A stretch of 8,085 nt of DNA from Spirochaetaceae bacterium UBA1306. Lineage in GTDB: Bacteria > Spirochaetota > Spirochaetia > Treponematales > Rectinemataceae. Below, piece by piece: positions 1 through 5,950 of this stretch (position 1 is the first letter of the stretch; each line of letters begins with the position of its first letter). Under the pieces are notes generated by a model, which saw only the letters and a list, made by a program, of their open reading frames with translations, did no database searches and was not told the origin of the DNA. Position numbers and translations under genes: made by a program. The stretch is taken from the NCBI GenBank assembly GCA_002307245.1, contig DBTW01000088.1, forward strand, positions 13,778-21,862, in the 5' to 3' direction.

Positions 1-1
1 G

Positions 2-586
2 CGCCTGAACCGCTATCGCCTGGACGCCCTGTCCGGCCCGGGCCGCGTCTACGCGGCGGTCTCGTCCGGCCGTTTCGCCGAGGCCCTCGACGACGAGGAG
101 CTCCCGGCCCCGCGCGAGCTCGAGCTCAAGGCCGGGGCCCGCGTCATGCTCACGGTCAACGATTCCGGCGGCCGATGGGCCAACGGGGCCCTCGCGACGG
201 TATCGGCGCTCGAGGACGGGGCGGTGGTCCTGCGGGACGAGGCGGGGGAATTCCGCGTTGGGCCCCATGCCTGGAAGAAGCGGCGCTTTTCGCTGCGCTC
301 GGGCCGATTGGAGGAGGAGATCGTCGATGAATACCGGCAATATCCCCTCGCGCTCGGCTGGGCCATCACCATCCACCGCGCCCAGGGGCGGACCCTCGAG
401 AAAGTCTTCGTGGACCTCTCGCGCGGGGCCTTCGCGGCCGGCCAGGCCTATGTCGCGATCTCCCGCGTCACGCGCCTCGAGGGGCTCCTCCTCCGAGCCC
501 GCCCCCGGGCCCGGGACTTCTTCGTCCACGAGAGGGTGACCGCATTCCTGGGCTACATCGAGGGCGCTTCGGGATCCGAGGGCTAG
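2..586 (+). CDS. PIF1-like superfamily 1 DNA helicase, C-terminal fragment
   Basis: The frame is open from the left edge, so this is the last 194 residues of a larger ATP-dependent DNA helicase. The Walker A and B motifs lie outside the window. Visible are the stretch LPAPRELELKAGARVML, followed by WANGALATV, which is the usual 'runs of valid duplex-binding beta domain' region of PIF1/RecD-like helicases. Next come motif V (AITIHRAQGRTL, about residues 119-130) and motif VI (QAYVAISRVTRLEG, about residues 148-161), which complete the second RecA-like domain and hold the arginine finger. After motif VI only about 33 residues remain, so no large C-terminal accessory domain follows. The family unwinds 5'-3' on DNA in replication and repair; that role is inferred here from the motifs. 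It has no obvious functional link with the metabolic genes that converge on it. The family call is fairly sure; PIF1 versus a RecD2-like relative cannot be settled without the N-terminus. Confidence 0.85.
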   Translation, partial: RLNRYRLDALSGPGRVYAAVSSGRFAEALDDEELPAPRELELKAGARVMLTVNDSGGRWANGALATVSALEDGAVVLRDEAGEFRVGPHAWKKRRFSLRSGRLEEEIVDEYRQYPLALGWAITIHRAQGRTLEKVFVDLSRGAFAAGQAYVAISRVTRLEGLLLRARPRARDFFVHERVTAFLGYIEGASGSEG

Positions 587-1695
587 GCCGAGACCGCGAC
601 GCAGACGGGCGTCGGCACTTCGATCTGCGCGACCGCCTCCAGCCTGCCGGACTCCGCGTCAATCCCGAAGGAGACTAGGCTATCGGAGCCCTGGTTGACG
701 GCGAGCAGGAAGGAGCCGCTCGGGTCGATGGCGAAATCGCGGGGACCGCGGCCTCCCGAAGGCGTGCAGCCGGCATAGGCCAGGGTCCCGGCGGCCGGGT
801 CGATCCGATGCAGGCCGATGCTGTCGGGGCCGCGGTTGGAGCTGTACAGGAAGCGCCCGTCGGGGGAGACCCGGATGGCGGCGCCGAACCCCGCCAAGCC
901 GCCGAACTCGGGCGAGGCGGGGACTCGCTGCCGTGCCTCGAAGCTCCCCTCGCCGGGGCGATAGCGCAAGGCCTCGATCGTGGCATCGAGCTCGTTGATC
1001 AGGTAGCAATATCTCCCGGAAGGGTGGAAGGCGCAGTGCCGTGGCCCCGAGCCAGGCCTGACTGCCATTCCTAGGCCATCGGCGGGGCTCAAGGGCGCGC
1101 GAGATCGGGCATCGTACCGGTAGGCCACGAGCCTATCCAGGCCCAAATCGCAGGCGAAGGCGTAGCGCCCCGCCGGGTCGAGGCACAGGGAATGCACGTG
1201 AGGGCCAAGCTGCCGATCCCGGTCGACGCTCGATCCTTCGTGCCGGATTATCTGCAGGGCCCCCCCGAGGCTTCCGTCGCGCGCGATCGGCAGGACGCAG
1301 AGGCTCCCGCCGGAATAATTCGAGACGAGCGCATGGAGGCCGTCCCCGCCGATGACGATATGGCAGGGGGCGGCCCCGCCGCTGGCCCTGGTGTTCAGCA
1401 TCGTCAAGGCCCGGGTTTCCGGGTCGACCGAGAAGGCGCTGACCGCGCCGCCGGCCTCGCCTCGGCACTCCCGAAGCTCGTTGACGCAATACAGATGCGA
1501 GCCCTCAGTATCGAGGGCGATATACGAGGGATTGGCGACGCCGGGGGTCGTCCGCAGCGCTTCCAGGGCGCCCGTCTCCAGGCTCATCCGAAAGGAGTAG
1601 ATGCCCTCGCCCTTCCCGCGATAGTCCGGCTCGGTATAGGTCCCCACGAATACGACGATGTCCTTCCCCGCTGCCCGGGCCGATCCCGGCCTCAT
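583..1695 (-). CDS. Lactonase family protein (YbhE / 6-phosphogluconolactonase-type beta-propeller)
   Basis: This 370-residue protein has the length and repeat pattern of the seven-bladed-propeller lactonase family, whose best known member (E. coli YbhE/Pgl) hydrolyses 6-phosphogluconolactone. Family signatures in order are VGTYT (17-21), NPSYIALD (55-62), VNE (71-73), APCH (109-112), SNYSGGSL (125-132), GPHVHS (164-169), GPRHCAFHPSGRY (217-229), NELDATI (234-240), AIRVSPDGRFLYSSNRG (273-289) and PRDFAIDPSGSFLLAVNQGSDSL (from 318). There is no signal peptide, so it should be cytoplasmic. The ATG at 1695 is chosen because it overlaps the upstream stop as ATGA; an in-frame GTG at 1743 would add 16 Arg-rich residues lying inside the preceding gene. 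No Shine-Dalgarno precedes the ATG, which fits translational coupling. Its place next to a galacturonidase makes an aldono- or uronate-derived lactone a possible substrate, but the sequence does not decide this. Its stop shares CTAG with the convergent helicase gene. Confidence 0.9.
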   Translation of the reverse strand: MRPGSARAAGKDIVVFVGTYTEPDYRGKGEGIYSFRMSLETGALEALRTTPGVANPSYIALDTEGSHLYCVNELRECRGEAGGAVSAFSVDPETRALTMLNTRASGGAAPCHIVIGGDGLHALVSNYSGGSLCVLPIARDGSLGGALQIIRHEGSSVDRDRQLGPHVHSLCLDPAGRYAFACDLGLDRLVAYRYDARSRAPLSPADGLGMAVRPGSGPRHCAFHPSGRYCYLINELDATIEALRYRPGEGSFEARQRVPASPEFGGLAGFGAAIRVSPDGRFLYSSNRGPDSIGLHRIDPAAGTLAYAGCTPSGGRGPRDFAIDPSGSFLLAVNQGSDSLVSFGIDAESGRLEAVAQIEVPTPVCVAVSA

Positions 1696-2381
1696 GGCTT
1701 GGCCACGAGATAGGCGGCGAGCCCGTCGTGATCGCCCGAGCACAGCAGGGGCGAGCCGAGCAGGGCGTTGCCCAGGGGGACGAAGCCGCTTACCTCATAT
1801 CGGCCCCCCCCGTCGAGGGCCCAGGCGAAGGCGTCCCTCGCCTGATCGAAGGAAGCGTAATGGTGCTTCACTTTCGTGACGAGGTCGGCGGTCTCGCGGC
1901 TGAAGGCTCCGGTGAACAGCCAGCCGCCCGCCCAGCGATAGGGACCGAAGAGCCGGCCATGGTTGTTGGCGAATTCGAAGGGGCCGTCGGAAATCGCCTT
2001 GCCCTGGCCTCGGGGCAACTGCTCGAAAACCGCCCCCCCGATCCGCGCGCTATAGCCCGTCGAATGGCCGTCCCGCATCTCGAACTCGACGGCGACGCCG
2101 GCCGACTCCAGGCGGGCATACGCCTCCTCTTCGGTCTTCGAGATCGGGTCGTATACGATGACGTTGATGGGCTCGAGGAGGGTCCTGCCGCGATAGGGCC
2201 GGCCGAGCCAATTCGCGATGCCGCCGCCCACGCCGATCATCCATTTGCCGATGGCGGGGAGGCCGGCGACGCTCGCCGAATCGGCCGGGTCGGGCGGCGC
2301 GGGCACGCGGGGCGCCTCGCCGGCGGCCGTGGCCAAGGCGAGGAAGAGCAGGATGGGCGCGAGAGCGTTCCTTATTCCCAT
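1692..2381 (-). CDS. Exported protein of unknown function, possibly LssY C-terminal-domain-like
   Basis: This encodes 229 residues. The N-terminus (MGIRNALAPILLFLALATAAG) is a convincing signal peptide with AxA-type residues near 17-21, followed by a Pro/Ala-rich linker to about residue 38. There is no lipobox cysteine, so a periplasmic or secreted soluble protein is expected. The mature part has conserved-looking blocks: GRPYRGRTLLEPINVIVYDP (60-79), a helix ending in an AGV segment (82-97), GHSTGY (105-110), NNHGRLFGPY (139-148), WLFTGAFSRE (154-163), KHHYASFDQARDAF (172-185) and CSGDHDG (214-220). The order 'PINxxV, helix, H-G-R, W..GA.S, HH...D.ARD' is reminiscent of the LssY C-terminal domain family, but this is a by-eye comparison and weak. 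Several His and Asp residues (H106, H141, H173, H174, D217, H218, D219) could form a metal or catalytic site. It starts 44 bp after the GH4 gene, without a clear ribosome binding site, and overlaps the lactonase start by 4 bp. The gene is surely real; its function is unknown. Confidence 0.8.
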   Translation of the reverse strand: MGIRNALAPILLFLALATAAGEAPRVPAPPDPADSASVAGLPAIGKWMIGVGGGIANWLGRPYRGRTLLEPINVIVYDPISKTEEEAYARLESAGVAVEFEMRDGHSTGYSARIGGAVFEQLPRGQGKAISDGPFEFANNHGRLFGPYRWAGGWLFTGAFSRETADLVTKVKHHYASFDQARDAFAWALDGGGRYEVSGFVPLGNALLGSPLLCSGDHDGLAAYLVAKP

Positions 2382-2425
2382 GCCGGCAACAATAGCGCGG
2401 ATCGGGGCGCTCGAGGAAGCGCGCC

Positions 2426-3820
2426 CTAGATGCCCCGGTAGTACGGCCGGAGGGCGCCGCTCGTGTTCGCGAGCATCTCGCCGAAGAGCCTCTCGGCCTC
2501 GGCCGGGGCCGCGGTCATCAGCGGGTCGTTCATGAAGGCCGGCAGGGCGGCCCTCGCGTCGCCGGAGAGGGCTGCCCGCAGGATCGTCTCCTGGTTCGCG
2601 GCGTGGCGAGCGACCATGCCCTCAACCTGCGGAGGCAGGCGGCCGGCCATGAGGGGCCTCGCGCAGTCGCGCGAGAAGAGGGCGTTGGTCTCGACGACCG
2701 AGCCCAAGGGAAGGCCCGCGACCTGGCCCCGGTTGGGCAGGTTCGCGTTGCTGACGAAGGAGCCGAGGCCTAGCAAGGCCTTGATGATGGCCACGCCCTC
2801 CTCTCCCGAGCGCTCGAGCGCGAAGGGCTCCTGGCCCGAGGCGAGGGCCGCCGACTTGGCGCGAAGGGCCTTCGCGTTCTCGACGCGCCAGGACACCGGC
2901 GTCAAGGTGAACTTCCAGGCGGCGGCCGTCTCGCGGTCCCGGAGATACCAGGGCGGCATGAACTCGGCGAGGTGGCGGTCGCCAGCGGCGGCGATGAGGC
3001 CGAAGCGCTTGAAGAGGTCGAACTTGACGAGCTCGGCCGAGGAGAACCAATCCTTCTTCCAGGTTCCCTCGCCCTTCTCCTCGAAGCCCTCGGGATGCCG
3101 CTCGATGAAGGACCGGTAGGCGGGGAAGAGGTCCTCGCCCCGATACGACGCGCGGTCGAGCCAGGTGAAATGGTTGATGCCGAGGACGTTGACCTCGATG
3201 TCGGCCATCTCGGCGTCCATCGCGCCCAATTCCTCTCGCGCGACGGCGGCGAGGAGCTTACGGGTGCCGAAGACCTCGTGGCAGCAGCCGAAGGCCTTGA
3301 TGCCGGGGAAGACCTCGTAGAGCGCGCGCACGCAGAGGGCCATGGGGTTCGTGTAGTTGATCACCCAGGCCTCGGGGCAGGACTTCCGTACGGCCTCCGC
3401 GATCTCCGCGTATTGGGGCAGGGTGCGGAGGGCGCGGAACAGGCCGCCCGGTCCGGTCGTGTCCCCGACCGACTGGTAGATCCCGTGCTTCTCGGGGGCG
3501 TGCACGTCCGAGGCCATGTCATCGAAGCTGCCGGGCAGGATCGAGGCCACGACGAAGTCGGCGCCGTCCAGGGCCGCGTCGAGGCTTGGGGATACCTCGT
3601 AGCGCCACGCGCCGACGAGGTCGGGCCGGGAGGCGAGGCCGTTGCCGATGGCGGCGTTGGCCTCGGCGGCGGGGCGCTCGATGTCGTAGAGCCTCACCGT
3701 GCCCGAGAGCCTCCCTTCGGCGGCGAGGTCGGACATCAGCTTCCAGGCCCAACCGCGGGAGCCGCCGCCGATATACGCGATCGTCAGGGCGTCGCGCCTG
3801 TCGTAAGTCTCTCTCTTCAT
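2426..3820 (-). CDS. lplD: GH4 alpha-galacturonidase (CHEV-motif, LplD type)
   Basis: This 464-residue protein belongs to glycoside hydrolase family 4, whose members use NAD+ and a divalent metal in an oxidation-elimination mechanism. The N-terminal Rossmann segment reads TIAYIGGGSRGW (13-24), with an acidic residue ending the second strand (YDIERP, 45-50). NYTNPM (155-160) is the family signature, and GINHFTW (214-220) and GDRHLAEF (280-287) are further family blocks. The active-site motif is CHEV at C180-H181-E182-V183. In GH4 this position tracks specificity, and CHEV is the motif described for alpha-galacturonidases such as Bacillus subtilis LplD, as opposed to CHSV (alpha-galactosidase), CDxP and CNxP (6-phospho-glucosidases). 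The predicted role is release of galacturonate from short alpha-galacturonides in the cytoplasm; there is no signal peptide. The start at 3820 is preceded by GGAAGGGA with 5 nt spacing; an ATG at 3835 would lie on top of this site. It probably begins a transcription unit with the two genes downstream. The family is near certain and the substrate likely. Confidence 0.92.
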   Translation of the reverse strand: MKRETYDRRDALTIAYIGGGSRGWAWKLMSDLAAEGRLSGTVRLYDIERPAAEANAAIGNGLASRPDLVGAWRYEVSPSLDAALDGADFVVASILPGSFDDMASDVHAPEKHGIYQSVGDTTGPGGLFRALRTLPQYAEIAEAVRKSCPEAWVINYTNPMALCVRALYEVFPGIKAFGCCHEVFGTRKLLAAVAREELGAMDAEMADIEVNVLGINHFTWLDRASYRGEDLFPAYRSFIERHPEGFEEKGEGTWKKDWFSSAELVKFDLFKRFGLIAAAGDRHLAEFMPPWYLRDRETAAAWKFTLTPVSWRVENAKALRAKSAALASGQEPFALERSGEEGVAIIKALLGLGSFVSNANLPNRGQVAGLPLGSVVETNALFSRDCARPLMAGRLPPQVEGMVARHAANQETILRAALSGDARAALPAFMNDPLMTAAPAEAERLFGEMLANTSGALRPYYRGI

Positions 3821-3825
3821 TGTGA

Positions 3826-3833
3826 TCCCTTCC
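3826..3833 (-). promoter_or_regulatory. Ribosome binding site of the GH4 gene
   Basis: On the - strand GGAAGGGA is followed by TCACA and then ATG at 3820. It sets the start at 3820 rather than the in-frame ATG at 3835, whose first codons would overlap this site and which has no purine-rich sequence in front of it. Confidence 0.65.
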
Positions 3834-3866
3834 ATGCCCCGAGGGCAGCCCCGCGGAGTCCGGGGG

Positions 3867-3895
3867 AGTATAGCGCTTCGGCCGGCCGCGGTAGA
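3867..3895 (-). promoter_or_regulatory. Candidate promoter upstream of the GH4 gene
   Basis: The 95-bp gap between the lipoprotein and GH4 genes is the longest non-coding stretch in the window. On the - strand it contains TATACT (3872 to 3867), a 5/6 match to a sigma-70 -10 box in otherwise very GC-rich DNA. Seventeen bases upstream lies TCTACC (3895 to 3890), only a 3/6 match to a -35 box. Initiation about 7 bases after the -10 would leave a leader of roughly 40 nt before the ATG at 3820. An inverted repeat CGCTTC-N14-GAAGCG (3874-3879 and 3894-3899) covers the spacer and the -35 position, so it could act as an operator. This is a by-eye prediction only. Confidence 0.35.
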
Positions 3896-3915
3896 AGCGG
3901 GCGGAGTCCCGGCCC

Positions 3916-4974
3916 CTACTTCAGGGCCCGGATGTACTCGGCCGCGGCATCGTCGTCGGAGGGCACATCGAGCTCGCCCTTCGCGATCCTCGCCCGGAGT
4001 CCCGCGACGAGGGCCCCGCCGGTCCCCAGGGCCTCGCTCCCCTCCTTCGTCGGGGAGCACTCCACCGCGCCCTCGGCGAGGCCCATCGATCGATGGCCGC
4101 CTCGGACGCTCCCGGTCGCGAAGAGCTCTTCGACGAGACCGTAGGCGACGGCATCGGCCCGCCCCTCGACCCGCGCGATGGCGACGTCGCCCCGGTAGAG
4201 CGCGTCGGCGCCGCCGAAGCCGCATCGGAACACCGAGGCCGCCTTTTTCTTGGCCAGGGCCAGCTCGGCGGCGCGGGCGATCTCGGGATCGGGCGGCGAA
4301 TAGCGCCCGCAATAATACGAGAGGACGCGGCCGCCCTTGCGCAGCTCCGGCGAGGCGGTGGCCGCGCCCGCCCTGAAGGCCGCCTCTATCGCGTTGGACT
4401 CGGGCCCGTCGGCGGCCGCGATGAACCCGAGCCTCTCGGCTCCGCCCGGCGCGATCGAGCAGCCGGCGATCGCGCCCGCGAGGAAGGCGCCTTCCGCGAG
4501 CTCGAAGGAGATCGAGGCCAGGTTGGGCGAGGCGTCGCTAAAGGAGGAGCCGACCCCGACGAGGGCGAATTTGATCCGGGGATAATCGAGGGCGACCCGG
4601 CTCGCGCTGCCCGCTAGGCGCGGCCCCGCGACGATGACGAGGTCGGGCCTCTCGTCGGCCAGGATGCGCAGGATGCGCTCGCCATCGTCGCCCCCGACCT
4701 TGGAGACCACGGAGCGCGCGTCGAGGCCCCCGATCCGCCGCGAGGGCTCGGGCGCGGAAGCTTCGGCGAGGACCCGGCCGCCGCGCTCGGCCGCTATCCG
4801 ATCGAAGGCGGCCAGGACGCCGTCGCGCAGGGGGCCTTCGCCCTCGAAGGCGGCGGCCACCAGACGGCTGGGGCCCGAGGCGGCAGGGCCGCCGCGGGAG
4901 CAGCAGGGCGAGAGGGCGAGGACCGCCGCCGCCATGAGGATGGCTGCGGCGAGGATTGCTTTTCGCTCGACCAT
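3916..4974 (-). CDS. BMP-family (PnrA/Med-type) ABC substrate-binding lipoprotein, divergent
   Basis: This 352-residue protein has an N-terminal signal segment (about 1-23: KAILAAAILMAAAVLALSP) with Cys24 and Cys25. The lipobox would be LSPC, atypical because Pro replaces Gly/Ala/Ser at -1, so lipidation is likely but not certain. The mature part follows the basic membrane protein family, the nucleoside-binding proteins of BMP/NupN importers: DGVLAAFDRIAAERG (51-65), ADERPDLVIVAGPRLAGSA (106-124), IKFALVG (134-140), ASISFELAEGAFLAGAIAG (153-171), RLGFIAAADG (181-190), AAFRAGA (198-204) and RGGHRSMGLAEGAVECSPT (291-309). The usual DDxSFN motif near the mature N-terminus and the GVDSDQ motif near residue 265 are absent, so the ligand may differ from ordinary nucleosides. 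It presumably delivers the ligand to the two permeases encoded just upstream, from which it is separated by 21 bp. It lies at the distal end of the transport genes, while the binding protein usually comes first. The start at 4974 has GGGAGG 11 nt upstream. Confidence 0.82.
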   Translation of the reverse strand: MVERKAILAAAILMAAAVLALSPCCSRGGPAASGPSRLVAAAFEGEGPLRDGVLAAFDRIAAERGGRVLAEASAPEPSRRIGGLDARSVVSKVGGDDGERILRILADERPDLVIVAGPRLAGSASRVALDYPRIKFALVGVGSSFSDASPNLASISFELAEGAFLAGAIAGCSIAPGGAERLGFIAAADGPESNAIEAAFRAGAATASPELRKGGRVLSYYCGRYSPPDPEIARAAELALAKKKAASVFRCGFGGADALYRGDVAIARVEGRADAVAYGLVEELFATGSVRGGHRSMGLAEGAVECSPTKEGSEALGTGGALVAGLRARIAKGELDVPSDDDAAAEYIRALK

Positions 4975-4985
4975 GCCGCCCGTCG

Positions 4986-4991
4986 CCTCCC
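4986..4991 (-). promoter_or_regulatory. Ribosome binding site of the BMP lipoprotein gene
   Basis: GGGAGG on the - strand lies in the 21-bp gap after the permease stop codon, 11 nt before the ATG at 4974. The spacing is slightly long, but it is the only strong site there and supports this start. Confidence 0.55.
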
Positions 4992-4995
4992 TTGC

Positions 4996-5949
4996 CTAGC
5001 GCTTCCCCGCGTCGTAGATCTCGCCGTCGGCCTTCGGCGCCTGCGTGGACTTGGAGAAGACCACCAGGGCGAGCAGCGTAACCGCGTAGGGGAAGGCCTT
5101 GAGGACCAACCCCGGGATCGAGGAGAGGGCGGGCACGACCTGCGAGACGTTGGCGAGGGTCGCGCAGAAGCCGAAGAAGAAAGTCGCCCCGAGGATGCCC
5201 AGGGGCTTCCAATTGCCGAAGATGAGGGCCGCAAGGGCCAGGAAGCCCAGGCCGGCCACGGTCCCGTTGAACTCGCCCGAGAAGGTGACGAGGATGGTCG
5301 CGCCAGAGAGGCCGGCGAGGGCCCCCGAGATGAGCACGCCCGCGTAGCGCATCTTGTACACGTTGATGCCGGCCGCGTCCGCGGTCTGAGGATGCTCGCC
5401 GCAGGCCCGGAGCCTGAGGCCGAAGCGCGTCTTGTACAGGATGAACCAGGACAGGCCGAGTATGGCGAGCAGGAGCCATGTCGTGGCGTAGGTCCTGGTG
5501 AATAGCAGTGGCCCGAGGATGGGGACCTTATGGAGGACGGGCACGTCGAAGGGCACGAAGCCCAGCGTGATGCGCACGTTGCCCGATCCCGTGATCGTGC
5601 GGGCGAGGAAGACGGTGAGGGCGCCCGCGACCATGTTGATGGCCGTGCCGGAGATCACCTGGTTGGCCAGGAGATTGATGCTCGCCACCGCGTGTAGGAT
5701 GGAGAAGACCAGGCCCGCGAGGGCGGCCATCGCGAGCCCGACCCAGATGGCGTTCTGCCCGAGGGTCGGCTGCAGCTTCGAGATCGTGACGGCGCAGACG
5801 AAGTTGCCGACGACCATGAGGCCCTCGAGGCCGATGTTGACGACGCCCGAGCGCTCGCTGTACAGGCCGCCCAGGGCCGCCGCGAGGAGGGGGACGCTGT
5901 AGGCCACGGCGTAGGGGAAGATGCGCGAAATCATGTCCCAGACTTCCAT
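4996..5949 (-). CDS. nupQ: Nucleoside-type ABC transporter permease, NupQ-like
   Basis: This 317-residue, very hydrophobic inner-membrane protein is of the BPD_transp_2 (branched-chain amino acid/sugar/nucleoside) permease family. About eight to nine membrane segments can be seen. Signatures of the NupQ-type second permease are SERSGVVNIGLEGLMVVGNF (31-50), LANQVISGTAINMVAGAL (94-111), the cytoplasmic coupling loop FGLRLRACGEHPQTADAAGI (176-195) and VAGLGFLALAALIFGNWKPL (231-250). It would pair with the NupP-like permease as the transmembrane channel and dock on the duplicated ATPase. The ATG at 5949 lies one base after the stop of the preceding permease gene and has AAGAAGG 6 nt upstream; an internal ATG at 5934 is less likely. 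The C-terminal 20 residues are polar and cytoplasmic. Substrate is inferred from the family (purine or pyrimidine nucleosides); the riboflavin importers of spirochaetes have a similar gene set and are an alternative. Confidence 0.9.
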   Translation of the reverse strand: MEVWDMISRIFPYAVAYSVPLLAAALGGLYSERSGVVNIGLEGLMVVGNFVCAVTISKLQPTLGQNAIWVGLAMAALAGLVFSILHAVASINLLANQVISGTAINMVAGALTVFLARTITGSGNVRITLGFVPFDVPVLHKVPILGPLLFTRTYATTWLLLAILGLSWFILYKTRFGLRLRACGEHPQTADAAGINVYKMRYAGVLISGALAGLSGATILVTFSGEFNGTVAGLGFLALAALIFGNWKPLGILGATFFFGFCATLANVSQVVPALSSIPGLVLKAFPYAVTLLALVVFSKSTQAPKADGEIYDAGKR

Positions 5950-5950
5950 A

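Noticed and set aside
1696..1743. GTG start at 1743 for the lactonase
   Set aside because: It adds an Arg-rich tail (LGRSRRARRLSRG) absent from the family and lies inside the upstream gene; the ATG at 1695 gives the usual length and an ATGA junction.
3836..3899. Short hairpins in the gap before the GH4 gene as an intrinsic terminator for the lipoprotein gene
   Set aside because: Stems such as CGCTTC/GAAGCG and GCCC/GGGC exist, but none is followed by a T-rich run on the - strand.
2972..4144. 390-residue open frame on the + strand
   Set aside because: It lies antisense to the GH4 and BMP genes, has a composition (Glu, Gly, Val, Arg, Asp rich) typical of a GC-rich antisense frame, shows no motifs, and both opposing genes are solidly identified.
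3821..4312. Long N-terminal extension of the GH4 reading frame (open to 4312 on the - strand)
   Set aside because: The extra residues are Arg/Gly-rich low-complexity translation of the BMP lipoprotein gene in another frame; GH4 homology begins at the ATG at 3820, which has a good ribosome binding site.
4538..5479. 313-residue open frame on the - strand
   Set aside because: It is a frame-shifted reading of the NupQ-like permease and lipoprotein genes, Arg/Pro/Gly rich and without motifs.
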